A stretch of 64,000 nucleotides of DNA from Polytrichum commune (Eukaryota > Streptophyta > Polytrichopsida > Polytrichales > Polytrichaceae): positions 23,062,001-23,126,000 of the forward strand of contig OX485806.1 in assembly GCA_950295325.1 (NCBI GenBank), written 5' to 3'. The position numbers and the translations under genes are program-made. Below, piece by piece: positions 32,820 to 45,579 of the stretch; position 1 is the stretch's first letter; every line of letters starts with the position of its first letter. A model generated the notes under the pieces. That model saw nothing but the letters and a program-made list of their open reading frames with translations. It did no database searches and had not been told where the DNA came from.

Positions 32820-33415
32820 AAGTTATATGCAAGAGATCGAGAGTGTTTATTTTTATTTTTATTTTTATTTTGGGGGGCAAAGTAAAGGGATCGAGGGGGA
32901 TGACTTCCTTCTCACGTGTGAGGATCAAGTGGTGGGAAACATCCGAGCTCATTCACAATTGTCAGCCCCATTAAGCTCGGCACTCGAGACGAGAAAAAAA
33001 CGAACCGATGTTGGTTGGGACAACTTTCCGGGATCATCATGGGCCAACGTCATTTACAACATCAAGTGGAAATCCCCTACCCCGCCCCGGTTCCTTTTAA
33101 GTTCTACACACCTATCTACGAGCCCGGCCTCTTCAATGGGATTTGGCCTAGGCTTTGGGACCGAGGGTCAACCTCCGGAGTTTTGAGTGGTCATTCAACG
33201 ATTGGGATCGGGAACGGTGCTCCAATAGGAGCGAGTGATAGTATTCTCCCATATGTAACTAGGATGTACAATTTACACAATGACAACTATGATTCCGTTT
33301 TTTGTCTAAGCCCTAGATGTTGGAGGATTTTTCTTTCGAGGTATAATAGTCATGAATTGAAGGTTGTTTCAAGAGAAAAAGTTCTTTTTCTTGTGGTAAG
33401 AGAGTTGTGAGTAGA
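32820..33415 (+). other. GC-richer segment with overlapping open frames, function unknown
   Basis: Two overlapping plus-strand frames of 119 and 131 codons (32827-33186, 33015-33410) lie in a segment less AT-rich than its surroundings. No domain is recognised in either. The first begins inside a (TTTTTA)n tract, a warning against a real start. It may be a transposon or gene fragment. Confidence 0.2.
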
Positions 33416-36030
33416 GGGCCCAAAAAACACATACATGTACAATTGGTGTATCCATCAAGGCTTATAACAAAAAAAAAACATTGAGTGTTTTTTTAGGGTT
33501 TTGGTTTTTAAATGCATTAAAAATCAAATTTTGTTATCTTCACTTGATTTTTTGTGCATGCCCATGCTCACCATGATGTGTGTATCACGCTTTCAAAGTT
33601 TCCATGGCAACCTCATTGTTAGCAGTTGTCCCTAGGAACCTTGGAGAAGAGTGTCCTCGTTGAAAGGGGTCAGCGATGTGTGAATGTGGGACCTTGTCCC
33701 CTCAAATAGGGAGCCATATATGATTGCTCCGGCACTTATGGGTTAACTCCTAAGTGTGTAAGAGACCATTTTTGGTCTCCCCTTCACCTTAGCAAGCCGG
33801 TTGGAGGTTCGAGGGCAACTCCAATGTGGTTGGATTTGTTTTGTAGGGAAGGGTGAAGGCTTGAGGGCCGAGGCTTAGTTGAGCCCACCCTAGCCACAAT
33901 GCAACCGATTTTTTAATCCTTAATGTCTTATCGAAGTTAAGCACACCACATGTTTGTAGTGTAGCGAAAGTGTGGCAAAAAAAACAAAGGATATTGGTAC
34001 ACGGGGACTGCTTTTTCACAAATGAAAGTTTTTTCCTTGCAACTTTCATGACACTGTATTCTTTTGTATAGGGACTTTAACATTAAAAAAAATTAAAAAA
34101 AACTCTATGGATTTTTTTTCTACATTAGGTCTTTGAGATGCTCTCAAATAATGATCCTTTAAAAATGCCCAGATAAGTATTGTAAGTTTCGCTCTAAGCT
34201 CAAACTATATAGATTTGTGCACCGATCTGTTATAAACAATATTTTTTCTAAAAGGGTTCTCTTTGTTAGGAATATATTTATATTGATTGAAATAGATCTT
34301 GAGATTGCTCAAAAATCTCATGCGTATAGTGGTTAAAGTGGATGGTGCTTAAACCAACACCGCACCCAAAATCAACTCCCTAAGCTCTTGCACAATAAGT
34401 ATATATAGATTCTTAGAATTTTGCATACGGACTTCAAATAAGTTATACTTTGGAACCCCCTTGCATATTTTGATCGTAGACATGTATCGATAATATGGTA
34501 GTTGATACACTCAACACTTAAAGTGACGATTCTAGCACTCACATAGAACTACTCTAGTAAGTCAAAAGTCACTTTGACCCTCCATGATCATCCCTACCCT
34601 CTTGCACAATAAGTATATATTCATTATTAGTTTGACCAAAATCTAGAAGGACGGATCCATTATAGGATGAAACTACGTAATATCATCCACATGCATGTGG
34701 CTTCACGACTCCAATGTTTGTCGCCATTTGGCTTTCTCGAAAATTCACCCACAAATCATCATTATTCTTATTCTTATTTTAAAAAACAAAAAAACTATAA
34801 TTGACAAGCTTGTAGCTCACATGTGAAAAGGACGAGGAAGTATGAAAGGACTAGAAGCGAATATTATTTAAGTTCACTAGCTAGCTAGGTGTATTGTATT
34901 GTATTGTATTGTACAAAGGACGGGCCATGATGCATGCGGCTGCCATTGTTTTGAGTGTTTTGAAAATAAACATTCACAACTTCCACAAAGGGAATCTTTT
35001 TGGTTGGGCAGTTGGAGCTTCTCCACTCATCACTTTCTTAACCGCTAGAGCTCGAAGAAGGGAAGGGGCTCCAATTCCAATGTACAATCAATCCTAAGGC
35101 ATTTGGCCTTCTTGTTGTGGGGCATTGCCAACTCCACGGACGATTTCGGCCGTTGGATCGGATCGGATCGGATAAGGGGTTGTCTCATCCGCTTAGCAAT
35201 TGTGAGTTATGAAGATTGTCCATCAATTGGAGTTTCATAATCGGAGTTCAGATGCAAAAGTAATGTGAGGTCAACTTGAAGTACTCAAACTGAACGGTGG
35301 TCCCTTTTTTGATTTTATGGATTCACTTCAATTCTTTCCCAAAAAAGTTGAAAAAAAAAAGTGAAGTTTTTTGTAACATTCACTAAAAAAATCAAGTGAT
35401 TACATAGGCCTTCCCAATTGTGTTGATTATCGAACTTAGAATGGCGTCTCTACTTGGAGCACAAAATCCAATCTCATCACCACACATGTCATTTTGATGT
35501 TGTTTTGTAAGCACAACCCTTGCAATTACTCTTCAATTGTAGGCATCCTATTTACGGCCCACATCCCTTAGACATACAACTTCTACTAATCCTTGCCAAG
35601 TCTTAGAATCACATGTTTATATATCTATGTATATATGTAGAGAGAGAGAGAGAGATTCTTATCTAAGTGAAGTAGAAAATTAATACATATTCACATGTGA
35701 CAAGTATGTGTATGTATCCAAGGGTAGTTAGTAGGTTTTGGCTTTGAACTCAAATATCTAATTATATTGTTGTATTCAACTGATTCAAAAGCGTGACAGT
35801 AAACATGTGGTGCGCCCACACGATAAATCCAAGACTAAACCTCTTTTTGCACAAAGCCACTCGAGTGAGTTAATTTTAATTAGGGTCATTCTGACACAAT
35901 AAGATGAAATTGAAAATATGTAGCTCATGTACATGTTTTTGTGCATGTCAAAGGCATGGATAGGTCCTACCAAATACTTAGGCTCGTCAAACTCTCAAAA
36001 GGTAGTGATCTTAAACACTTATGCTAGGCC
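33416..36030. other. Non-coding stretch
   Basis: No supported gene. Noted only: (TATTG)n near 34890-34912, (GA)n at about 35638-35655, and 'gatcggatcg' repeats near 35155. A 67-codon frame at 34894-35097 has no recognisable domain. Confidence 0.3.
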
Positions 36031-36034
36031 TTCC

Positions 36035-36440
36035 TATAATTCAAGTGGTATATAGCAAGGTTTGTGTCTTCAAAATGACCACAAAAGGAGATCTACAATA
36101 CAATAGACTAAGGATAGGTGGGTTTCTCAAAGAACCACTTTGGTTAAACATATGCGCTATGGTACAAATGAATAGTGCATCCTTGGGGTGTGGATCCAAG
36201 AACAAACATAAAATAAAAGACAACTATTTAATAGAGATTGGATTATGAGCTCAAGATATGCTACCCATTTTAAGTTGAATGGTCTATATATGTTTGGAGG
36301 GACCTATATGATGAGTTATTGAGCACAAAAATCTTCACTTTGATTTAAGGTATTCACATGAGCTTTGAACACCAAGGCAAATGGCTACGGGCACAATTTG
36401 GAATTGCTACATCTCGCGTTGATTGCGTGTTTCATATCTT
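36035..36440 (+). repeat. Dispersed repeat A, copy 7
   Basis: Repeat A order is recognisable ('agattggattatgagctcaa', 'gagggacctatatg', 'aatcttcactttgat'), with extra sequence in the first half. The G-run site has three G. Confidence 0.5.
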
Positions 36441-36739
36441 ATGAGAAGCGGGCATACAGAGCAAAAAACATCCTCAAAGTATCCAAATAACACATGTCTA
36501 CAATATGTGGGTGTTATTCAATTCATGTTTTCATGTTCTCCAACTTATACCAATTAGATTTACACAACCAAACTATGTTGCATTAGCAAATCTACAATGA
36601 AACATCAACAAAAAACCGGATCAATATTTTGGACTTCCTGTTATTTTATTACGATTCTCAAAATTGCACAGTCATTGCTTTCAAACCTGAATACATAGGT
36701 CCTCTCAATCATGTTCACTATTGAGTGTGGAGTACACTA

Positions 36740-37117
36740 ATTATCCCAATTAGTGAGGATGGTACTAATTCCCAAAGCATGCACTATGTAGCCAAATCTC
36801 AAAGTAATCAGGGGATGTATATTTTTTACTGAGTGACAATAAATTCATGAATACATGCTCATTTACCATGGACTTCAAGAAAACTATTGTGTGCTTGTGA
36901 TTAGTACGTGCCACGTGCTTGTCAATGAATAGTGACAAGTGATGATAATTTCAATGAATAGTGTTGCTATGAAGAATATTTTTAGTGAATAATTATGGGA
37001 TGAACAATGCTTCCCAAATCTCTTGGTGGCACTAATTTCATTGCGCACAAAAAATTAGTATCACCTTCATTGATTTCCCACACTCACTATTAATCCACCC
37101 TCACTAATTGGGATAAT
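36740..37117. mobile_element. Mariner-like MITE, 378 bp, TA target duplication
   Basis: The ends are inverted repeats starting ATTATCCCAATTAGTGAGG, followed by one mismatch. TA lies on both sides (36738-36739 and 37118-37119). The flanking DNA is a single copy of the repeat that is tandem at 24 kb ('gagtgtggagtaca' before, 'aatctaaagatgtag' after). A diverged relative is at 12546-12885. Confidence 0.6.
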
Positions 37118-37269
37118 TAATGTGGCTTATAAAATCTAAAGATGTAGACCAAACTCTTTTAAACATGTGTTTTTATAGTATTTGTTCATTGATCCTCACT
37201 AAACTACACAACAATCAAATATAAATGTCCGACTAAGAAAAGTAACTGAATAACACATGCGCACCTTAC

Positions 37270-37880
37270 CTTATAAGTTTATGGTGGCCTTCACTTGTAC
37301 CTACAATAATCTCCCACTTAAGTATGCACTTAGTTGGTAGGTGCGTACTTTACTCATATCACTTTCTAGACCCTCTAATTTGATGAATTACAATGGGAAA
37401 CAGATGACACTTGAGGCAACCCGCTTGACCGAAGCCCAGTGACATGAAATCATTGCAAAGTTGAGCAAGCGGAATGCGCCGAGCAAGCATGTGTTGGGGC
37501 TGGAGTAAGAAGTCAGTGAAGGCGCCATCTGGAAAGTTTGGGACAATTGGGAGAACATATTGCAACGAAATTCAACCTACTGAGACATTTGTTGAATCTG
37601 AAAGTGTTACCGACTTCAAAGGCTTTGAAGCTATACACAACACCTCGACATCGACAACCAAGTTTGCTTTGCTTTGCTCTGATGTTTAAACAAAAGTTGG
37701 ACAAATTTATGATGAACTGTGATGATGGTTTGAGACGTTTCATCGAAACGTCAACAAACTGACGTTTAATGTCAAGCATAAAAATTTCATGCATTCACAA
37801 CAAATGACTTTGCATGACATGATCAAACAATACAATATGAACCCAATTTTTTGTCAACTGATCGTCCCTACTCAATTGGG
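37270..37880. other. Unclassified segment, possibly Ty1/copia-derived
   Basis: On the minus strand, 'acttaagtgggagattatt' (about 37325-37308) resembles the polypurine tract and LTR start after the pol gene in plant copia elements. Overlapping frames of 60-93 codons occur on both strands, and none shows a convincing copia domain. The call rests on one short motif. Confidence 0.2.
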
Positions 37881-37889
37881 TCCAGTGTC

Positions 37890-38164
37890 CGGGTGTGAGA
37901 ATTTTTGGGCATAATCGGTGGGAAACGTAGTGTTTCCAAGACCACTCGGTTACATGTTGACATCATCTTTCAGTTTTTCTTTATTGATTTGAGGAATATT
38001 CAGCATATTCCTCTAAAACGATCGGTAATTCTCCTAAAGCCTCGATGAATTTGAACTGGTTATTACTCAAACTCGACTCCTTCATCTTTAACCTAATAGT
38101 GATCGGTTCTCCCCGTGAGTGTCCGAGGAGATTTTGGGGCATAACTTAATTGGTCGAGATCATA
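37890..38164 (+). repeat. Repeat D, copy 2, left part
   Basis: Shares 'gtgtttccaagaccac', 'ggttattactcaaactcg' and 'ggttctccccgtgagtgtcc' with 17880-18145. It is interrupted at 38165 by an H3 MITE and resumes at 38641. Confidence 0.55.
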
Positions 38165-38640
38165 GGGCCGCTTCGCACCATGACCGTCCAAGTCAAGAGA
38201 CTGTGGGATCGAATGGCCAAACTTTGTTGAGAGTCCAAAGAAATGGGTTGCAAATAGCCAATACAATATAGGAATTGGAGCCTTCAGCCGGGTTTAGTGC
38301 GAAGCCTCCAAAAGCCAAGCCCAAAGTCCAAAGGAAGAAGAAGCACCCCACTTTCTTTCATGTTCAAAACAATTCATCCAATCTAACAGCCAAGAAGAAA
38401 AAAATTGATAGCCTCTCGACCATAGTTTTGGTCTCCACTCCTGTCCGACCCAAACTACCTTCGAGAGTCCGTCGCCTTGGTCAAAAAACACTGCCATGTA
38501 GGCATTTGGGAGAGCAACGGCCTTTGAACTTTGGCCTCTAGCATGAATGCTCGGGAGGCCGAATTCTTGGTTTCTTGCAATCCGATGGGTGAAAATCGAC
38601 GGCCTCTCGACCTTCAACCACAGTTTGTAGCAAAAAAACC
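38165..38640. mobile_element. TIR MITE family H3, copy 2, inserted in repeat D
   Basis: Starts GGGCCGCTTCGCACCATGAC. The body matches 17015-17518 ('aactttgttgagagtccaaa', 'ccaagcccaaagtccaaagg', 'actgccatgtaggcattt'). The right end is eroded by a poly-A run. The start resembles the ends of the Harbinger-type elements at 22941 and 60746. Frames on both strands are shadows. Confidence 0.55.
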
Positions 38641-38830
38641 TTAATGTTTCCAAGACCAACTGGTTACATGTTGACATCTTTTGGCGTTTCCCCTAAATTT
38701 ACGGTATATTCTCTAAAATACTCTCGACCGATGGGTAACGCTCCCGAACTCTTGACGATTTTGAACCGGTGATTCCTCCACACTCTCGACCGGTAACCGG
38801 TCCATCCGGCCGGAACTCTCTTAGCGGGCA
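38641..38830 (+). repeat. Repeat D, copy 2, right part
   Basis: Begins 'ttaatgtttccaagacca' and includes 'ggttacatgttgacatc' and 'ttgaaccggtgattcc'. Beyond it, 38840-39180 holds (TGG)n and (CCCTC)n tracts and no gene. Confidence 0.5.
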
Positions 38831-39493
38831 GCCGGGTGGTTTTTCCTCCCCTCCCCTCCCCTCCTCCCCGGCGGTGATGGTGGTGGTGGTGGTTCATTGA
38901 TTAGGTCGACGAGGGAAGAGAATTTTGAAAGCACAAGCCGACGCGTACCACAAGACAAAACCAAATCTACTGCAGATTCTCACTCGTCATCCGCAAAATG
39001 AATGAAAACTTGAAGGCAGATTCTGAATTACTGTTAAAATCCCCCCCCTGAAGGTACTCCCCGCGCTCTCAATCAATGCACATGCTCCATAATCATTGCC
39101 CAACTAACCACCCACCCTACCCTCCCTCCCTCTCTCCCTCTCTATATATATACTTGCTCCCCTCCCCTCCCCTCCCCCACTAATGACTTATATATATTTC
39201 ACTCTCTACCCGAGCCTAGCCCCGCCCCATCCCGGCCCCCACGCGAACCCCATGCACCAAACCCTAGGTTCCGTATCTCAAGAGGGAGGGGAGCGAGCGA
39301 GCCTTAACGTTGACGTATGTGGGCGTCACATGGTGTCATTTTTCATGTTCTCCGACTTCGACCGATCGGACTTACACCATAGAGAGAAAGAGAAACAAAC
39401 AAACTCGTGTTGCGTTGGTGAATCTACGATGAAGTGGATGCACAAATCGGATTGGAAATCGGACCTCCTTTGATTTAGTTATGACTATTGTAA

Positions 39494-39860
39494 AGGCACC
39501 ACGGGCCTTGGCTTGGTGGTTAGGGCTCATGACCCCAATGAGGAGGTTGTGGGTTCTATTCCCCATGCCAGCGTGGTGCTCACCACCTTAGTCCACCCAA
39601 CTATGGTGGGGGGTCCTTGGACCTTGTTGTATGGGTACCTCAAAGCCCTTTCGGGGGATACCATGTCCGGTATCTTCAAGGCACTAGTGCCTAGCTAGGA
39701 ACTTGTATAGTGTGTCACTATAGTGTCCATCCTCGAAAGGGGAGAGTAGTATTTGTCCCAATGTCCCCTTGTCCAGTGGGCATCGGGTCATTGGCATTAC
39801 GAACGGACACTTTATTCACGCCGGCCCCTTGCTTGAAAGGGGTTGGAGTTTCTATCTATC
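39494..39860 (+). mobile_element. SINE family 1, full-length tRNA-derived copy, 367 bp
   Basis: A head with pol III promoter boxes: A box TGGCTTGGTGG (39509-39519) and B box GGTTCTATTCC (39552-39562), with 32 bp between them. A conserved body and a short (TATC)n tail follow. The 12-bp TGACTATTGTAA sits at 39482-39493 and again at 39861-39872, a target duplication typical of LINE-mobilised SINEs. It has no coding role. It would be transcribed by RNA polymerase III and moved by a partner LINE not seen here. Confidence 0.85.
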
Positions 39861-39929
39861 TGACTATTGTAAGTGTATGCTTGTTGATGTATCAACCGGA
39901 CACTTAGGTCCTCCTAGTTGTGCTCATTG

Positions 39930-40150
39930 CTGAGTGTGGAGTGGTTATTAATGTTTGAAGACCTAGTCCAGTATCTTTGAGGCATATGTGTTATGTGATG
40001 TTTGCTCTTTGATCCTCAGTGAACCGCATACCAATCGAGTATGGGGGTTTGATTAAGAAAACGAGCCACTTAAGACCCATTTGCCTTAAGGTGAGATGGG
40101 TATATGGTGGGTATGTGGTCACTTTTCTTAATCAGACACCGACAATTCAA
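39930..40150 (+). repeat. Single copy of the 24-kb tandem repeat, with a foldback
   Basis: Contains 'gagtgtggagtggttatta', 'gtttgctctttgatcctcag' and 'caccaatcg.gtat'-like words. 'tttgattaagaaaa' and 'ttttcttaatcaga' form a short inverted pair at about 40048-40129. Confidence 0.5.
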
Positions 40151-42107
40151 TGGTAGATGACAAGGTTTGTAGTTGAGAGTGGATGCCATTGAGACAAGTG
40201 TCATGATAAGGTTGGATGGTGTCCATTAAATATAGATATAGTTATGGGTTTAATGGTTAACACAAACTAGAGGGCATGACATAAACATAACCATTTCCAA
40301 TAATGTGCATCAAATGTGGTACATGTGTGATGCTAGAGTGAATTTCACCAACTTAGAAATTGATATCAAAACATTTAACAAAATATATCTCAATTTATTT
40401 TCAAGTATTGAGAGTCCGATAAATTTCCAAAGGCAAGATTCTCCTCAAACCCATATTCACAATATATGTCAACCTAATTAGGATAATTGGTAGACGAAAA
40501 CATGAATATAGTGTGCTTGAAAATTATGAACATTCAGTACCTTTTTCAAGGAACCAAATAGAATACAAAGAAATCGTAGAAACATGATAGGAAGAAATAC
40601 TTTGTTGCTTACATGTTAGGTTTACAATGCCATGACCGTTGCTTCCAACGTTTCAATATGAAGAATAACATATACATACGTGGGACTTCACATCTCTAGG
40701 GGATCTCTATGTATTAAGAATGGGGTGGTTATCACAAATGGGTTCGTCTACCTTATGCAACCACTAAAAGGAAGAGAGACTTTTCACTATGACCTCCTAT
40801 AGCTTTTGTATCTAAAACTAAGCAAAATGATGTAACATCATGTAACTCTAAATGGTACGTGACACTAAATGCCACACACGGTGTAGTTATGGTATATGGT
40901 GCGATCACAAATTCGTAAATAATTTGCTCAAATGTAGCTATTGAAGTTTTCCATCAACTTCAAAAGCTCAATTATAGAGTCTCATGAATGGGTATCCTCT
41001 ATACCTTACATAGTGCTCATGTCTCTTAGTTCCCATTTTCATATATGATGAACTTTAAGATTGTATTCTGCTTGCAACTTTTTGTGACTACTCTAATTAA
41101 AAAAATATAACGCCATTGAACCACATCAAAATTTTCATCAAATATAGATATTTGGGTTTAGGATTTTTTAAAGAAATATTTACCTATATAGTAGGAAGAG
41201 TATTAACAGTCTTTCTATATTCTGCAATTGTGTGATTTTCCCATGGTTTTGATTATGCGACTTTTTGGAAGAAGTTTGCAAAAAGCCCTTGGAAATGTTT
41301 TTTAGGCCTACGAAGGGTTGATTGAGGCTGACCAATTCAACCTTGGGTGACTTCCACATGAAGTTTATTGGCTCCAACTTGTGGGGAAGAGACTTAGTGA
41401 TGGTTTTGAAAAGGAGCCAAAAGTTTGGCTTCGATTCTTAAGGAGTTAAGTATGGTTCATTCAAGTAAAAGCCATGCCTACTCTTACTCCAAGTATAAGT
41501 AAAAGCCTTCTTATTGCCTTGAACGTTACACATACTAAGTACACAGAAATTCACAATTGCCTGCACTTGTCACATATATTATGGTTTTGAGCAAGCATAG
41601 ATATACCTGGGTAGAGCACTCTTTTAACTAGATGCTTGTTTTTTTTGAACACACTCACACTACTAGTACCTTTTCACCCAAGATTGAACATAGAGTGAAA
41701 TAAAGTTGAATGATGTTTACATTGTTTGCCTTCAACCCTAAGTGTCCAGCTTCCTGGTAACTTGTGCCCTATTAAGCACCAAATGCCTCTATTTTGGTGA
41801 ATTCTAGTGCCCAAGTCTTTGCAAATGCTAAGAATTTCCTAAGATCCAAATACTCAAACAAAAGTTTAGCACTTAGAATGTGCATGACACAAAGCTATTC
41901 ATTGTCCCAAGTGTAAATGCTTCAACCATACTTTGAAGTGCCAAAGTTTAAAGAATTAGACCAATATGTGTACATGTGTCTATATACTTAGAGAATTGTA
42001 ATTCTATTTTCTACTCTGTTACATCAAATCCCCACTCTATGATTGCATACCACTTGAAAGGAATATGTTTTGGAAGAACAAATTTTATTTGACTTTTATA
42101 TAGTTAA

Positions 42108-42110
<3 letters not shown>
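40151..42110. other. Non-coding stretch
   Basis: AT-rich; no supported gene or repeat boundary. Confidence 0.3.

Positions 42111-42111
<1 letters not shown>

Positions 42112-42141
<30 letters not shown>
42112..42141. repeat. (AT)n microsatellite
   Basis: About 15 AT dinucleotides, followed by a G-run. Confidence 0.85.
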
Positions 42142-42144
<3 letters not shown>

Positions 42145-42149
42145 GGGGG

Positions 42150-42513
42150 GGAGGGCGGCCGCTACATCACTGAGGCATTGTGAATACCTCTTGTGTGGTG
42201 GAGGGCTAGGAGGATCTTGGCCGTTGATTGCAACCTGAAACAATGGGGAACTCCATTGGGAACTTAGGGAGCCCTTTGGGAACCTTCAAAATACCACACA
42301 AATGCTCTCATATGATGGGATGAACAATCAACCCTTCATTTTGCAAACGTTGATTTGTCATCCGCCAAAATCTCATATGTTGGAAGTTGTTTTCGAGCTG
42401 CCCAAGCAATTTCGTAGACCATAAGATGAGGCTTTGTGAATGAATGGATTGGATGTGGTCTGCCCACTACCACATACCCTCCATTCACATTGCCTCAGTG
42501 ACGTGGGGGTGCC
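42150..42513. mobile_element. Foldback/TIR element, about 360 bp
   Basis: 'tcactgaggcattgtgaa' from 42167 is the near-complement of 'ttcacattgcctcagtga' (42484-42501). It is extended outward by 'ggc.gccgctaca' and 'cgtgggggtgcc'. No target duplication could be fixed because the left side abuts the G-run. Confidence 0.45.
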
Positions 42514-42519
42514 AGAAAG

Positions 42520-44240
42520 CCTTTGCTTCAAAAAAAGGTTTCGTGAGTAAATAAAATTGTACCTCTTGAATTCAAACCCATAACATTACACAGTCTTCTA
42601 CTCGGATTATGTTTTTACAAACTAATATAGGTTTCGAGCAACGACAGATTTGGGAGTCCACATACATTTGCCCAAAGGATAAGTGATGCATTGATGTAAA
42701 GTCCAACACTATATGTTAAGAAGGTACTCCCAAAATTTGAGTGAGTGAGTGAGGTCCAAGTATGAACACAAGAGTTTCATTCTCAATTGAAGGTAAATAC
42801 ACAATGATAGAGAAGCCCAAGCTTTATAGTAGGTAGCACAATATTTCATCACATAGGAGTTATTCGTAAGTAAAGCAAATTAACCATAGATTTAGTCCTA
42901 AACTCCGAGTTTATGAGGATTAACACAAAGTCATCCAAGTTTTCTTAGGGTGAGTTTCCATGTAGGTTGCTTGCCCACTATATTCTAGATAATAGTGGGT
43001 TGAAGGTGTTCTCATGTAGATAAGCACAAGCCGCTAGCCAACCACATTCGGGTGGCCTACTAGAATGTGGAGGGCTATGGACATGGGGCCACTAGACTGC
43101 CATGCGCCCCCTAGGGCATTTTTTAACTTACAAGTGCTAATCACCGAAGGATGGAATATTGGGTTATAAGAGGAGGAGGAGGTTCTAACTTGGAGGAGGA
43201 GGAGGTTAGTAGGTGGGCCCAATTTTGAGAAGACGAGAGTAGCTACACTAAAGAGTCCTATTAGAGTGGGTGAAAAATCAACATGGAAATAATTAGCGTG
43301 GGCCACACTAATTTTCTAGTCAAGGTGGAATTAACATGGGTCCAAGACCTTGGGTCTTCCCCCAAATCTTCAAGAAGACTTCCAACCAACACATTGAATA
43401 TTAGTTCAAGGACAAAACTAACACAAAATAAAGTTATTATCCACATTAAATTTCTAGAAAATCTATTATTGTGGCCCACACTAATTTTATACTATATATT
43501 TTGTGAGGCTTGTTGCGGTCCATAGTGACTCTCATCATGAAAATTAGCGTGGGCTCTAGAAAATTATGGTGGCCCACAATTCCACGACTATTTAGTGTAG
43601 TTGGCACATACAAACCCTAACCCACAAAATTTCATCTACATTTGGATGAGTTTGTCCTTATTCCCACTAGAATGTGGTGGGTGAGCGACCTAAATGGAAA
43701 CTCACCCTTAATGCTCAAATTATCATACATAAAGAATGGTGTCAAGCTATTGAAAGTTGGCTTTCTAGCTTGTCTTACTAGGATGGGGTGGACCAAGCTT
43801 GCCTTGCATAAGCCGATCCGGGATTTAGGACATCGGGCCCCATGCACACAACCTATTTCAATCCTAAAATCCTCTCAAATTTTGAGATGTGGATAGAGGA
43901 CACCCCAAAAATTCCACCCAACTTTTGAAATAGGTTACGATACACGACGAGCTAACCAACTCTTAATAGAAAGTTTTCTCAAAGAAGGATGAAACCTATA
44001 GTTATGTCCCTCTTTTGAGGGACTTCACGGATAACTCTATTGTGTGCCAAATTCTCAATTGAATTGCGAGTTTTTTTGTTGATCATGGTGACTTACTCTA
44101 TTGCCAACACAACACATAGTCATTTGTGTGAAGCTAGTGTAGTGATTCCAAAAACACTGCCAAGCATTAACACACCCCTCCCATAAACACAAAACATCAC
44201 CACCAAGAAAGCAAAACACAAAAAGCTCAAGGAAAAACAC
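42520..44240. other. Non-coding stretch with inverted word pairs
   Basis: Around 43285-43570 the phrase 'gtgggccacactaatttt' and relatives occur in both orientations, suggesting an eroded TIR element. No gene is recognised. Confidence 0.3.
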
Positions 44241-44244
44241 TTGA

Positions 44245-44578
44245 CCCGGGCTGATCACATCTTCATTCAGTTGGGCCCCACCCCTCCCACGCCTCCTTCA
44301 CTACCCGGTCTTCCTGCCCGCACTTGTGTGGGAACTCTTCCCCGTTGGAAACCAATGTGACAATACCCAGTCACTTAAGCCATTAAGCTCCTTTGGCATG
44401 TGATTAACTGCATCAATTGCCTTGAGATTAATGAAAGTGACGTCAACTTGAACATTTGTAATTTTGACCGGGTATTGTCACATTGGTTCCCAACGAGGAA
44501 GAGTTCCCATGCAGGTGCGGGCAGGATGACCAAGCAGTGAAGGAGGCATCGGAGGAGTGGAGCCCGGGGCCAAAATAC
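44245..44578. mobile_element. Mutator-like foldback MITE, truncated relative of 10255-10607
   Basis: Carries the same arms ('cctcccacgcctccttcact', 'accaatgtgacaatacc' and its complement), with the centre in opposite orientation to the 10-kb copy. The left end keeps 'ccgggctgatcacatc'. The right arm stops at 'ggagcccgggg' and has lost the 'gatgtgatctag' end. Confidence 0.6.
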
Positions 44579-45226
44579 TCCTCCCACTACCACATGTATA
44601 ACGTAGTGCCAAACGGAGAGGTGGACTCTTTTTAACGGCTAGTGCACAACCGGAACAATTCCCTAGGTCGGTAAAAGGACAATATCAATTATTTTTTTGC
44701 CCACGTCTCAACTCCCCACCGTCTTGGACCCACCCAACCTTGAGGATGGCCAAAAGGGGCCCGAACATGTGGAAAGCGTTAATTATGAATGCGAAAAGCA
44801 CAATACTATAATATTATAGTGTGCACTTGAAATTCCACCTGAGCTCTTGTTGTTGTTGTTGTTTGTTCACCCTTCCATGCATTAGGTTAGATGCCTCTCG
44901 ATCGGTCCCCTTTTTTGAAGAAGGAACACGAGAACTGTAAAGCACACAAAGATTCCTTGGGAACTTTCCCCAACGTGCTAGTGGATGTTCCACCAACACA
45001 AGAGGCCGACACTTTCTAACGGTTAGGTAATAGTACCCAATGGGAACAAACACCAAGGCGGGTAAATATATGTCGGATAATAATTGCAAAGCCTCCACCG
45101 ACCGCACCCCAACCCAACCCAACCCATGCGCCAACATTTGAATGAATGGTTCCAAGGGCTCCTCACGGATCAAAATTTGAAATAAAATAGTGTGGAACAC
45201 TGGGGACTTTATCATCATACTTGTAG

Positions 45227-45579
45227 ATAGAAACTCCAACCCCTTTCAAGCAAGGGGCCGGCGTGAATAAAGTGTCCATTCGTAATGCCAATGACCCGAT
45301 GCCCATTGGACAAGGGGACATTGGGACAAATACTACTCTCCCCTTTTGAGGATGGACACTACAATGACACACTATACAAGTTCCTAGCTAGCCACTAGTG
45401 CCTTGAGGATACCGGACATGGTATCCCCCCAAAGGGCTTTGAGGTACCCATACAACAAGGTCCAAGGACCCCCCACCATAGTTGGGTGGACGAAGGTGGT
45501 GAGCACCACGCTGGCATGGGGAATAGAACCCACAACCTCCTTATTGGGGGCCATGAGCCCTAACCACCAAGCCAAGGCC
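45227..45579 (-). mobile_element. SINE family 1, full-length copy on the minus strand, 353 bp
   Basis: Reverse complement of the 39494-39860 element, with A box and B box intact and a short 'ctatct' tail. The 14-bp CATCATACTTGTAG flanks it at 45213-45226 and 45580-45593. Only scattered differences from the other copies are seen by eye. Confidence 0.85.

Noticed and set aside
32827-33410. Overlapping plus-strand frames considered as a gene
   Set aside because: No recognisable domain, no splice evidence, and the first starts in a simple repeat. Kept only as a low-confidence segment.
37359-37794. Overlapping frames on both strands as a copia polyprotein
   Set aside because: Only a polypurine-like motif supports it; no integrase, RT or RNase H motif was found.
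38294-38677. 127-codon minus-strand frame
   Set aside because: Lies within the H3 MITE; the 17-kb copy breaks the frame.
44814-45239. 141-codon minus-strand frame
   Set aside because: Runs into the tail of the SINE and shows no domain.
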